Assembly: GCF_003121295.1 (NCBI RefSeq)
Contig: NZ_PHNC01000038.1
Coordinates: forward strand, 56,030-120,029
Source: Streptomyces orinoci
Lineage (GTDB): Bacteria; Actinomycetota; Actinomycetes; Streptomycetales; Streptomycetaceae
DNA length: 64,000 nucleotides
Reading direction: 5' to 3'
Shown piece after piece: positions 1 through 8,800 of the stretch (position 1 is the stretch's first letter; each line of letters opens with the position of its first letter). Both the position numbers and the translations under genes were made by a program. Under the pieces are notes generated by a model. The model did no database searches, was not told the origin of the DNA, and worked only from the letters and a program-made list of their open reading frames with translations.

Positions 1-689
1 GGGTGGACGGGCAGGGCCAGCTGCCGGTGCCGGTCGCCGGGCAGGCCCAGCCGGGCCGGGGTGGGCCACCAGGGCGGCAGCGGGCCGGGGCCGCGGTGCA
101 CGGCCGGGCGGGGCAGCAGCAGCCAGCGCAGTGCGAAGCCGCGGTGGAACTCGGGGGCGTAGGGGCGGAGTTCGGGTTCGGTGAGGCCATTGCGGGCGTG
201 GCCGGTGGGGTAGACGGGGTGGTCACGGAAGGCGGCCAGGGCGTCATAGGCGAGGGCGCCGCGCGGGCCGGTCCAGTCGGCTGCGGCCGGGCCATAGGCG
301 AGGGCCAGCCGCTCGGTGACCTCGCGCCGGGCGCCCCGGTGCACTCGGCGCACCGCCAGTTCCGCCGCGCACTCGGCGGCGAAGTCCTCGAAGCCGGGCC
401 GGTCCTGGGCGGCTACCACCGGGCGCAGCCGTTCCAGTACCGGGCGCAGCCCGGTGACGGCGGTGCCGTCGTCGGTGGCCAGCAGCGGCCGGCGGACGCG
501 TACTTCGCACTGGAAGCCGTCCGGCTCCACCGGCAGCCGGGCGCCGCCGGGGACGGCCAGCCGCAGCCAGTCGCCGTCCGGGTGGTGTTCGGTGCGGGCG
601 GTGCGCCGTAGCCGGTAGGCGTCCTCGCGCAACAGGGCGTCCAGGACGCGGGTGAGCAGTTCCCGCTCCACCGGGTCGGGCGCGGTCAT
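1..689 (-). CDS. NIS siderophore synthetase, IucA/IucC family (partial, continues past left edge)
   Basis: First 229 codons of an ATG-started gene that leaves the window. IucA/IucC enzymes activate a carboxylate such as citrate with ATP in the cytoplasm and condense it with an amine or hydroxylamine to build siderophores without an NRPS. The family adenylation motif is visible as HPVYPTGHARNGL at residues 157-169, followed closely by the YAPEF block. The start overlaps the stop of the ATP-grasp gene (ATGA), so the two form one minus-strand operon behind the iron box at 2022-2040. The C-terminal half and any transport genes lie outside the window, so the NIS subtype and the product cannot be stated. 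Confidence 0.88.
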   Translation of the reverse strand, partial: MTAPDPVERELLTRVLDALLREDAYRLRRTARTEHHPDGDWLRLAVPGGARLPVEPDGFQCEVRVRRPLLATDDGTAVTGLRPVLERLRPVVAAQDRPGFEDFAAECAAELAVRRVHRGARREVTERLALAYGPAAADWTGPRGALAYDALAAFRDHPVYPTGHARNGLTEPELRPYAPEFHRGFALRWLLLPRPAVHRGPGPLPPWWPTPARLGLPGDRHRQLALPVH

Positions 690-1903
690 CGGATCTCCCA
701 CCTGCGGGACGCCAGGAAGCCCTGGACGGCCCGGTCGATCCGGCCCTGGTCGGTGCCGGTGGCCCGGATCACGCCCAGGTAGTCGCGGTTGGTGCGATAG
801 AGCGGATGGCGCTCGCCGGTCTGGCGCAGCGGCCGGTAGACCAGGCGGACGCCATCGCTCCGGGTGTCGCTGGGGCCGGGCGCGGTGCGCAGGGTGCCGC
901 CGCGCTCGGCGCACACATACTCGATACGTACCCGTCCCCCGGAGTGCGCACCGAGCCGGGCGGGCAGGGGCCGGCCGAGGTGGACGCCCAGGATGTGCTC
1001 GAACAGCGGCAGCCGCAGGGCCTGGGCGAGCGCCAGGTCGCAATGGTCGCCGATGGCCCGGTAGTTGACCTCGATCAGCCGGGCCCGTCCCCGGTGCACG
1101 GTGTACTCGGTGTGGCAGGCGCCGAAGCCCACGCCCAGGGCGCGCAGTTGCGCCAGCACCTGGGCGGCGTACGGCTGTTGGGGCTGGGGCAGCAGGTCCA
1201 GGCGGCGTTCGGTGAAGTACGGCGGCGGGGAGAGATGGGTGCGGAAGGAGCCCAGGGTGTGCAGGGTACGGCCGTCGCCCAGGGTCTCCAGGGTGAACAG
1301 CGGCCCGTCCAGATACTCCTCGGCGATCAGCGCCTCTCCCGGGCGGCGTTCCCGGATGGCGGCGCACCGCTCGGCGAAGCGGGCGGGCTCCTCCACCAGC
1401 ACCACATCCTCGCTGGCCACGCCCTCGCGTGGTTTGACCACACAGGGGAAGGGGACTTCCGCCAGGACCTCGTCCAGCAGGTCCTCGGGGTCGCGGTCCG
1501 GCGGGAGTTCGGCGAAGCGGACGGTGTCCTGTCCGGCCGTGGCCAGGGCGCGCCGCAGCTGGGCCTTGTTCTTGGTGTGCAGGGCGGAGCGCCAGTCCTT
1601 GCCGGGGAGCCGGAAGTAGGCGGCGGCCAGGGCGGTCTGGGTCTGGAGGTGGTCGCTGTTGGAGAACACCGCGTCGGGGGGCGGGCCCAGGGCCGAGATC
1701 CGTCCGATGACCTCGCGGAAGTCACGGACGTCACAGTGCAGGATCTCCAGTCCGGGCGGCGGGGCACCGCGGTATGCCCGGCGGTGTGCGGCGGGCCGGT
1801 CGGTGAGCAGGGTGACGGCCAGGCCGAGGCGGGCGGCGGCGGGCAGAAAGCCCTCGGTGACGGAGTCGGTGGGGTTGAGCGCGAGGAGATGAAGCCGTTG
1901 CAC
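686..1903 (-). CDS. ATP-grasp enzyme of a siderophore operon
   Basis: 405-residue cytoplasmic ATP-grasp ligase. Seen: the first ATP-grasp lysine in PFPCVVKPREG (about residue 157), the acidic hinge LIAEEYLDG (192-200), and a metal-binding ExN in LIEVNYR (278-280). ATP-grasp ligases join a carboxylate to an amine through an acyl-phosphate. Next to an IucA/IucC gene it probably makes or attaches a siderophore building block (inference from context). The start is GTG, with GAAAGG 6-7 nt upstream. A nearby ATG at 1908 is in another frame and gives no family protein. The stop is coupled to the siderophore synthetase by ATGA. Iron regulation is inferred from the box at 2022-2040. Confidence 0.85.
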   Translation of the reverse strand: MQRLHLLALNPTDSVTEGFLPAAARLGLAVTLLTDRPAAHRRAYRGAPPPGLEILHCDVRDFREVIGRISALGPPPDAVFSNSDHLQTQTALAAAYFRLPGKDWRSALHTKNKAQLRRALATAGQDTVRFAELPPDRDPEDLLDEVLAEVPFPCVVKPREGVASEDVVLVEEPARFAERCAAIRERRPGEALIAEEYLDGPLFTLETLGDGRTLHTLGSFRTHLSPPPYFTERRLDLLPQPQQPYAAQVLAQLRALGVGFGACHTEYTVHRGRARLIEVNYRAIGDHCDLALAQALRLPLFEHILGVHLGRPLPARLGAHSGGRVRIEYVCAERGGTLRTAPGPSDTRSDGVRLVYRPLRQTGERHPLYRTNRDYLGVIRATGTDQGRIDRAVQGFLASRRWEIR

Positions 1904-2021
1904 ATCATGCCTTTCGGGGCGCGGCGGTCAGTGGTCCCACTCTTGGGATCGCAGCACCGATGGCTATGGCGTGCAACGGCACGGGATTCTCTGCGGGCGC
2001 GGCCACAGGGAGGACCCTAGG

Positions 2022-2040
2022 TTAGGTCAGGCTTACCTTG
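2022..2040. promoter_or_regulatory. Iron box (DmdR/IdeR/DtxR-type operator)
   Basis: TTAGGTCAGGCTTACCTTG is an interrupted palindrome that closely matches the actinobacterial DtxR-family iron box TTAGGTTAGGCTNACCTAA. It lies about 120 bp upstream of the GTG start of the ATP-grasp/IucA operon. That fits repression by Fe(II)-loaded DmdR1/IdeR. Confidence 0.85.
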
Positions 2041-2084
2041 TCAATTCTCCTTCTATGCTTTGTGGTTAATGCCCGGCTATGCCG

Positions 2085-2594
2085 TCAACCCGACAGCATG
2101 GCGGTCAACTCCCCCGAGCGAGCCAGGATTTCCAGCTCGTCCAGGGCCCGCTCGGCCCGGGAGGCGGCCATGGGGTCCCGCTCGGCCAGCCCGCTGGCGG
2201 CGAACTCGTCCTCGTCCAGGCGCAGTACGGTCCCTCCGTCGGCCGACAGCCAGAGGTCCAGGTCCAGGTCCTCGGTGACCAGGCCCTCCGGTCCCACGGC
2301 CGGCAGCCGGGTGACATCGCAGTACCAGCCCTTGAGGGTGCCGGCCGCGTCCCGCACCTCCTTGACCGAGTACCAGCGGTCGCGCCAGTAGTGCTCGGTC
2401 AGCACATCGCCCGGTTCGAACCGGACGACCCCGAAGTCGGTGGCGGTGGGCTTGGCCCAGGCGGCCCGCAGCACCAGATGCACCCCGTCGTCGGCGACCA
2501 CGGTCGCCGGATAACACACCGCCGGGCGTTCCCCCTTCACCAGGCGCACGCTCACCTCGCGGCCGGGCCGCAGCCTTATCCCGGTCATGGACAT
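2085..2594 (-). CDS. DUF402 family protein (nucleotide phosphatase-like fold)
   Basis: 169-residue protein of the DUF402 family, whose characterised members are metal-dependent nucleoside di/triphosphatases or RNA-linked proteins. Seen: GWYCDVTRLP and then VTEDLDLDLWLSADG, which match the acidic metal-binding blocks of the family. ATG at 2594 is chosen because GGAGGG lies 7 nt upstream; an in-frame ATG two codons later is possible. It is divergent from the GntR/UTRA regulator. Three 10-bp direct repeats lie 70-100 bp upstream. Substrate and role in this organism are unknown. Confidence 0.75.
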   Translation of the reverse strand: MSMTGIRLRPGREVSVRLVKGERPAVCYPATVVADDGVHLVLRAAWAKPTATDFGVVRFEPGDVLTEHYWRDRWYSVKEVRDAAGTLKGWYCDVTRLPAVGPEGLVTEDLDLDLWLSADGGTVLRLDEDEFAASGLAERDPMAASRAERALDELEILARSGELTAMLSG

Positions 2595-2977
2595 TTCCGA
2601 TCCCTCCGCAGTCGTTGCACAACCGCGGAAGTGTGCCTTCCGGGCCGGGGCGGGGGCCATCGGTTTTCAGAGGTCTTCAGAGGTTTGCTGAGGTTTTCGG
2701 GGCGGCCGGGGCAGCCCGACCGCCCCACGGGAAGGGCGACTTGGCGGCCGCGTTCGTCAACGTGTGCTCCGGGCAACGCCCGCAAGCCTGACGGGACCCG
2801 GCAAGTGTGACCCGCGGGGCGGGAAGAAGCCGTACGCTGACCGGGCATCGCCGAACTTCACGGTGTGGGAAGGCGATGCGGGACCCCGGCGCGCGGCCGG
2901 GTGGGTGCTGCAGACATCCGTCCGGCCCGACGTCGCCGGGGTCGTCGAGTACCGCTGAATTCAAAGGTCGGATCACT
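2595..2977. other. Gene-free divergent intergenic region (DUF402 / GntR)
   Basis: About 380 bp between two divergent genes. Its left side holds the phased 10-bp repeats at 2664-2693. The rest is GC-rich, with short overlapping open frames that match no family I recognise. Promoters for both genes are expected here but none was assigned with confidence. Confidence 0.6.
2664..2693. repeat. Three tandem 10-bp repeats (YTTCAGAGG-like)
   Basis: TTTTCAGAGG, TCTTCAGAGG and TTTGCTGAGG follow each other without gaps, and a weaker fourth unit may follow. The 10-bp period puts every copy on the same DNA face, which suggests an operator array for the DUF402 gene. The regulator is unknown; the divergent GntR protein is the obvious candidate. 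Confidence 0.6.
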
Positions 2978-3751
2978 GTGCCCAAGGCAGACGGAAACGC
3001 GCCCGACAGGCGGTCGCTCCATGAGCGCATCGCGGCGGACCTCAGGGACGAGATCATGTCCGGCGAGCTTCCCCCGGGCGGCAACCTTCCCTCCACCCAG
3101 CAGCTCAGGGACCGCTTCAACGCCTCCAACGCCACGGTGCAGAAGGCCCTGCAGGTGCTCAAGGCGGAGGGTCTGGTGGTGGGGCGGCCCGGTTCCGCCG
3201 TCACGGTCCGGGCGCACCGCCAGCACACCTTCCGGCCCGAATCGCTGATCGGGCCCGCCGCGCCGGGGGATCCCGCCCGCTGGCTCCAGGAGGCGCTGCG
3301 GCGCGGGCTTCAGGCCCGCAGCAGGCTGCTGGAGGTGGGCGAGGTACGGCCGCCGGCCGATGTGGCGGCCGCGATGAACATCGCCCGCAGCGCCACCGCC
3401 CTCAGACGCTCGCAGATCACGCTGTTCGACGAGGAGCCGGTGGAACTGGTCGAGTCCTTCTACCCGTTGGACATCGTCCGGGGCACCGCCATCATGGAGC
3501 GCCGCCGGATCCGGGGCGGAACGCCCACCCTGCTGGCCGAGTTGGGCTATCCCCCGCGCCGCTGTGTGGACCGGGTCACCGCCCGGATGGCCACCCAGGA
3601 GCAGTACGCCGCCCTGGAGATGCCCACCGATCTTCCGGTGCTGCGTACCTTCCGGGTGGTCTACTCCGACGGTGAACGGCCGGTGGAGGTCTCGGTGATG
3701 GCCAAGGCGGGCCATCTGAGCGAGCTGGAGTACGGCCTCTCGCCCAGCTGA
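2978..3751 (+). CDS. GntR-family regulator, HutC/UTRA subfamily
   Basis: 257-residue cytoplasmic transcription factor. A winged helix-turn-helix spans residues 14-78; its recognition segment is STQQLRDRFNASNATVQKAL and its wing is GLVVGRPGSAVTVR. A C-terminal UTRA effector domain occupies about 90-250. The start is GTG at 2978, with AAAGG about 10 nt upstream. Longer in-frame extensions are rejected because they are not family-like. HutC-type regulators bind small metabolites; the ligand here is unknown. It is divergent from DUF402, and its stop lies 14 bp from the convergent lipase stop. Confidence 0.85.
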   Translation: MPKADGNAPDRRSLHERIAADLRDEIMSGELPPGGNLPSTQQLRDRFNASNATVQKALQVLKAEGLVVGRPGSAVTVRAHRQHTFRPESLIGPAAPGDPARWLQEALRRGLQARSRLLEVGEVRPPADVAAAMNIARSATALRRSQITLFDEEPVELVESFYPLDIVRGTAIMERRRIRGGTPTLLAELGYPPRRCVDRVTARMATQEQYAALEMPTDLPVLRTFRVVYSDGERPVEVSVMAKAGHLSELEYGLSPS

Positions 3752-3765
3752 CCCGCCCGGTGCCG

Positions 3766-4647
3766 TCAACTCACCGCGGACAGGCAGTTGGTGGGGGTGG
3801 CATGCCCGGGGTCGAGGGCGTTGGCCACCTCATGGGCGACGATGCGGTCGGTGGTGCCGATGGTCACATGCTCGGAGAGGTCGATGGCGCAGAGGTCCTG
3901 GAGGACGATATTGCGTACATTCGGGCCGGAGAGGAACTGCTGCCGGTAGGGCGTGACGATCTCGTCGTAGCGGGTGACGATGGTGGTGTAGCGGACGCCG
4001 GGCACCGTGTCGGGGACCGAGTTCAGCTTCTTGAGGAAGGGCGAACCGAAGGCCTGGTCGGTGAGGCCGGGCGCCAGGTCGTGCACGGCCTGGCGGGCGC
4101 CGAGCAGGTCCATCAGGTTGACCAGGCCGGAGAGGCTGGTGCCATGGTTGCTGGGGGCGATTCCCACCAGTGAGTTCACCTTGGCGGCGCCGCCCAGGAA
4201 GTTGAGGTAGTAGCGCGGCATCAGACCGCCGCCCTGGGAGTGGCCGACCAGGTCCACCTTTCCGGTTCCGGTGGCGGAGCGGACCTTGTCGACGAAGTCC
4301 GAGAGCTGGTGCGAGGACCGCTCCACGGAGTTGAGGCCGTGGAAGAACGGCACTCCGGGCAGCTGACCGTAGTCCAGGGAGAAGACGCAGTAGCCGCGGT
4401 TGACCAGGTATGGGGCGAGCAGCAGCCAGTTGTCCACGGAATTGCCCGCCGTGCCATGGGCCAGGACCACCGGACGGGGATGGGCGGCCGACGGCTTGCA
4501 GGAGTAGTCATTCCAGCCGCTGCTGACAACCCTGGCGCGGGCGGAAGCGGCGTTGGCGGCGGGAGCGGCGGCGCCCAGGGCGAGGAGCAGGGCCAGGGCG
4601 GGCAGCAGGGAGAGAAGAGCGCGCAGGGCTCTCCCGGATTTGGGCAT
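3766..4647 (-). CDS. Secreted lipase / alpha-beta hydrolase (class 2 lipase type)
   Basis: 293 residues with a signal peptide (basic start, hydrophobic 9-30, ANA-AS cleavage site near 33). The nucleophile elbow GHSQGG at 135-140 makes Ser137 the nucleophile. HGT at 64-66 supplies the oxyanion region. A late Asp (about RYDEIVTP) and a His (SEHVTI or AHEVAN) complete the likely triad. Esterases of this group hydrolyse triglycerides or esters outside the cell. ATG at 4647 is chosen for its GAGG 8 nt upstream and for starting the signal peptide. An inverted repeat at 4742-4757 lies about 95 bp upstream. Confidence 0.85.
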   Translation of the reverse strand: MPKSGRALRALLSLLPALALLLALGAAAPAANAASARARVVSSGWNDYSCKPSAAHPRPVVLAHGTAGNSVDNWLLLAPYLVNRGYCVFSLDYGQLPGVPFFHGLNSVERSSHQLSDFVDKVRSATGTGKVDLVGHSQGGGLMPRYYLNFLGGAAKVNSLVGIAPSNHGTSLSGLVNLMDLLGARQAVHDLAPGLTDQAFGSPFLKKLNSVPDTVPGVRYTTIVTRYDEIVTPYRQQFLSGPNVRNIVLQDLCAIDLSEHVTIGTTDRIVAHEVANALDPGHATPTNCLSAVS

Positions 4648-4741
4648 GGGGGTACCTCGCAGGTGGGGGTGAGGGAGTGCGGGCACGGCGCGGCAGAAGC
4701 GGTAATGGGCTGGCCCGGCCCGGGAGTTGACGCGACATCAA

Positions 4742-4757
4742 CTTACGTGTCAGTAAG
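4742..4757. promoter_or_regulatory. Inverted repeat CTTAC-N6-GTAAG upstream of the lipase
   Basis: Perfect 5-bp arms with a 6-nt spacer (TTACGTGTCAGTAA core). It resembles TTAC...GTAA operators bound by TetR-type lipid-metabolism regulators in actinobacteria. Its position about 95 bp upstream of the lipase fits an operator. No regulator gene is adjacent, so this is tentative. Confidence 0.35.
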
Positions 4758-4826
4758 ATTGCGGGAAGGTTACCGGCGCGTCAATAAGCGCGGCACACCT
4801 TTTCCGGCCACGCTTCCCGCCGGTTC

Positions 4827-5816
4827 TCAGGCCACGTCCAGGGTGGCCGCGGGGCCCACCGCGCCATTGCCGAAGCGGGCCCGGGCACGGTCCACCGCCG
4901 CCTCCACCCGGCGCGCCTTGTCATCGGCCTCGTCGAAGGTCAGCTGGTGGACGGCCAGTTCGGCGCCGCCCAGCCCCTCCGCGCGCAGCGCCACCGCGCG
5001 TACCCGGGCCCGTTGCAGGCCGAGCGCGTTGTGCAGGGCATAGGCGGTGGCGGTCAACACCGGGGTGTGGGCGGTGGGTTCGGTGAAGGTCCGGCTACGG
5101 GTGGTGGCCGAGCCATCGGCGTAGCGGACGGTGAGGGTCAGGCCGCGGGCCACCTGTCCGCTCTCCCTCAGCCGGGCGCCCAGGCCGTCGGCCAGCGCCA
5201 GCAGCGCCCGGCGGCGGTAGGCGGCGTCCAGCTCATCGGTGGTGAAGCGGTGTTCGGCACCCATGGAGCGAGCGCGGGCGTCGGGGGTGACCGGGGTGGG
5301 GTCGATGCCATGGGCGCGTTCCCAGATCCGGCGGCCCTGGGCCGCGCCCAGGATGCGCTGGAGGACGGCCGGTGGCGCGGCGGCGATCCGGCCCACGCTG
5401 TCCAGGCCGTAGGAGCACAGGGTACGGGCGGTGGCGGGGCCCACCCCGTACAGCGCGGCGGCCGGCTTGCGGGCCAGGAAGGCGGCCACTCGCTCCGGGT
5501 CGTCGGGCAGGGTGCGCACCGCTCCGGGCGGCCCGTCGTGGGCGGCCATCCGGGCCAGCATCGGGTTGGCGGCGACCCCGACGGTGCAGTCGGTCTCGTA
5601 ACGGGCCAGCGCGCGCACCCTGAGCAGGGTGGCCAGCCCGGCCGGGTCATGGCCGAAGTAGCGGGTGGCGCCCCGGACGTCCAGCAGCGCGGCGTCCGGC
5701 GGCAGCGCCTGCACCACCGGGGTCACCTCGGTGAGCAGGGCGAGCAGCCCGTCATAGGTCTCCTCGGCGAGGGCGCCGCCGGAGACGGGGTGGAAGTGTG
5801 CGTAGAGAACGGTCAT
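4827..5816 (-). CDS. Y-family DNA polymerase homologue, probably catalytically inactive (ImuB-like)
   Basis: 329 residues with Y-family architecture: N-terminal palm/fingers, a helix-hairpin-helix around 140-165 (LYGVGPATARTLCSYGL) and a little-finger-like C-terminus. The catalytic Asp of the VDMD motif aligns with His7 (VLYAHFHP), and the DE pair of SIDEAYLD aligns with Asp41-Ala42 (PDAALLDV). Two of three catalytic carboxylates therefore look lost. This is typical of ImuB, the inactive clamp-binding adaptor of the DnaE2 mutasome. It is much shorter than mycobacterial ImuB. The start overlaps the dnaE2 stop (ATGA), so the two are co-translated. The alternative is a highly diverged DinB-type polymerase. 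Confidence 0.8.
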   Translation of the reverse strand: MTVLYAHFHPVSGGALAEETYDGLLALLTEVTPVVQALPPDAALLDVRGATRYFGHDPAGLATLLRVRALARYETDCTVGVAANPMLARMAAHDGPPGAVRTLPDDPERVAAFLARKPAAALYGVGPATARTLCSYGLDSVGRIAAAPPAVLQRILGAAQGRRIWERAHGIDPTPVTPDARARSMGAEHRFTTDELDAAYRRRALLALADGLGARLRESGQVARGLTLTVRYADGSATTRSRTFTEPTAHTPVLTATAYALHNALGLQRARVRAVALRAEGLGGAELAVHQLTFDEADDKARRVEAAVDRARARFGNGAVGPAATLDVA

Positions 5817-8800
5817 CCCGCGCTCCCGGGGCTGGCGTGCCACAGCTTGCGCCCGGTGGCGGTTCCCTCGCCCGCGGGGCGCAGGTCCGCCCAGGGGTGC
5901 ATGCGGTAGCCGGTGGGCAGGTTGATCCGGCGCTGTACGGCCGCGGCGGGCCCGGCGGTGGCTGCTCCGGCGGTGGCGGGCTCGGCGGCCGGTCCGGCCA
6001 GTACCGCGGCCACCGCCTCCAGGCCGCCGTGGCGCCGCAGTTCGGTGAGTTCGGCCAGGTTCCAGGCGGTCGCGCCGACCACGCTGAGGCTGCGCGGGCC
6101 GCGCCGCTGGAGCACTCCGCGCACCAGCAGCAGCCAGGAGTGGAAGACGGTGTGCGCACAGGCCTCGTGGGAGTCGTCGAAGAAGGCGCAGTCCACCAGG
6201 CCGGTGCCGTCGTCGAGGGTGGTGAAGACCACCCGCCGGCCGGAGCGGACCGGCGGCGTCTGGGTGGCCACCTTGGCGCCCGCGACCAGGACGGTCTCGC
6301 CGTGCCGTAGCTCGCTCAGCCGCTTGGCGGGGATGGCGCCCAGCTCGGTGAGGAAGGCCCGGTGGTCGGACATCAGATGGCGGGAGGTGTCCATGCCCAG
6401 CACCTGGAGCTCGGCGCCCAGCCGTTCCCTGTCGTCCAGGTCGGGCAGGCCCAGCGGTTCGGCGCGGGCGCTGTCCACCAGGGTGGGCTGGGCGGGGCCG
6501 TGCTGGTGGTGGCGGTGCAGCTCGGCGATGTGCAGCAGCAGGTCCCGGCGGTTGGTGCCGAAGTCGTCCAACGCCCCTACCCTGGCCAGGCGTTCGGCGA
6601 CCGGACGGGAGGGATGGGCGCGCCGCCAGAGGTCGGCCAGCGAGGTGTAGGGGCGGCCCGCGGTGATGCGTGCGGCCTCGGCCTCGCTGATGCCGTGCAC
6701 CTCGGAGAGGGCCAGCCGCAGCCCCCACTTCCCAGACACCAGTTCGATTCGATAGGCGGTGTCGGAGCGGTTGACGTCCAGCGGCAGGATCGGCACCCCG
6801 CGCCGCCGGGCGTCCGCCAGCAGCAGCCGCTTGGGGTACATCCCCGGGTCATGGGTGAGCAGCCCGGCGTAGAAGGCGGCCGGGTGGTGGGCCTTGAGCC
6901 AGGCCGACTGATAGGTGGGCACCGCGAAGGCCACCGCGTGCGCCTTGCAGAAGCCATAGCTGCCGAAGGCTTCGATGACCTCCCAGGTGCGGCGGGCCAC
7001 TTGGGGGCTGTAGCCGCGCTCGGCGGTACGGGCCGCGAACCAGGCCCTTACCCGGCCCAGGAGTTCGGGGTTGGACAGCGCGCGCCGGGTCTCGTCGGCG
7101 AAGCCCCGGTCGCAGCCGGTCATGATGCGCAGGATCTCGATGATCTGCTCATGGAAGACCACCACGCCATAGGTCTCGCCCAGGGTCCCGGCCAGATCGG
7201 GGTGCGGCAGCCGGACGGGGGCCCTGCCGTGCCGGGCGGCGATGAACGGGCGCACCATGTCGGCGGCGACCGGGCCGGGCCGGAACAGCGAGATGTCCAC
7301 CACCAGGTCATGGAAGGTCTCCGGCTGGAGGCGGCCGATCAGGTCGCGCTGGCCGGGCGATTCGATCTGGAAGCAGCCCAAGGTCTCGGTGGAGCGGATG
7401 AGTTCATAGGTGCGCCGGTCGCCGGGCGGTACATCGGCGGGGTCGTCCAGGTCGATCCGGCGGCCGGTGGCGCGCCGGATCTCGGCCACCGCGTGCGCCA
7501 TCGCGGACTGGATGCGTACCCCCAGTACATCCAGTTTGAGCAGGCCCAGTTCCTCCACATCGTCCTTGTCGAACTGGGACATCGGAAAGCCCTCGGCACT
7601 GCTGGGCACGATGGGGGTGCGGGCGCGCAGGGTGGTGTCGGAGAGCAGGACGCCACAGGGGTGCATGGCGATGCCGCGCGGCAGCCCGTCCAGCGCTTCC
7701 ACCAGTTCCCACAGCCGGCCGTGCTCCTCCCGGGCCACGCCGCGCAGTTCGGGGAGTTCGGCCAGGGCGGCCCGGGCGTCCCGGGCCCGGATGTGCGGGA
7801 ACGCCTTGGCCAGCCGGTCCACTTGGGCCGGTGGCATGCCCAGTGCGGCGCCCACATCGCGGATGGCGTGCCGCACCCGGTAGGTCTCGGGCATGGAGAC
7901 GGTGGCCACCCGCCGGGCGCCGAAGCGGTCGAAGATCGCCCGGTAGACGTCCAGCCGGCGGGCGGACTCCACATCGATGTCGATATCGGGCAGGGCGGCC
8001 CGCCGGACGGACAGGAAGCGCTCCATCAGCAGGCCCTGTTCCACCGGGTCGGCATGGGCGATGCCCAGCAGATGGTTGACCAGCGAGCCGGCGCCGGAGC
8101 CCCGGGCGGCGACCCGGATGCCCAGCGCGCGGGTGTCGTCCACGACCTGGGCGACGGTGAGGAAGTAGGAGGCGAAGCCGCGCCGGGCGATGATCTCCAG
8201 CTCCTCCTCCAGCCGCTGCCGGTGGCGGCGGTCGCGGTCATAGCCGCGCAGCACCATGGCGGCGGTGCAGCGGGAGCGCAGCACCCGGTCGGCGGTGCGG
8301 TGCGCGGCGCCCACCAGGCTCGGTTCGGGGAAGTGGACGGAGCCCAGGCCGATATGGTCCTCGGGGTCCACCTGGCATTCGGCGGCGGTGCCCGCGGTGT
8401 CGTCGAGCAGCCGGCGGGCGGCGTCGCGGCCCAGCCCGGCGGCCTCGGCGATCCGCCCGGCGAGGGCGGTCATGGCCGCCGGGTCCTTCAGCCAGCGCTC
8501 TCCGCCGTCCAGGTTCTGGGGGTTGCGGGTGTCGATGGGGACCAGCCGGCGGGCGGCGTCCAGCACATCGGCCACCGGCCCCTGGCCGGGGTCGGCATAG
8601 CGCACGGCGTTGCTGAGGACGGCGGTCACCCCTTGCTCGGCGGCGAAGCCGAGAGTACGGGCGGCCAGCCGCAGCGAGCCGGGGCCGGTGCCGGGGCGGC
8701 CATGGCAGACCACCTCCAGGCGCAGGGCGTCACCGAACAGTTCCCGCCAGGGGGCCAGCAGCCTCTCCGCCCGGTCGGGGCGGCCGGCGGCCAGCGCCCG

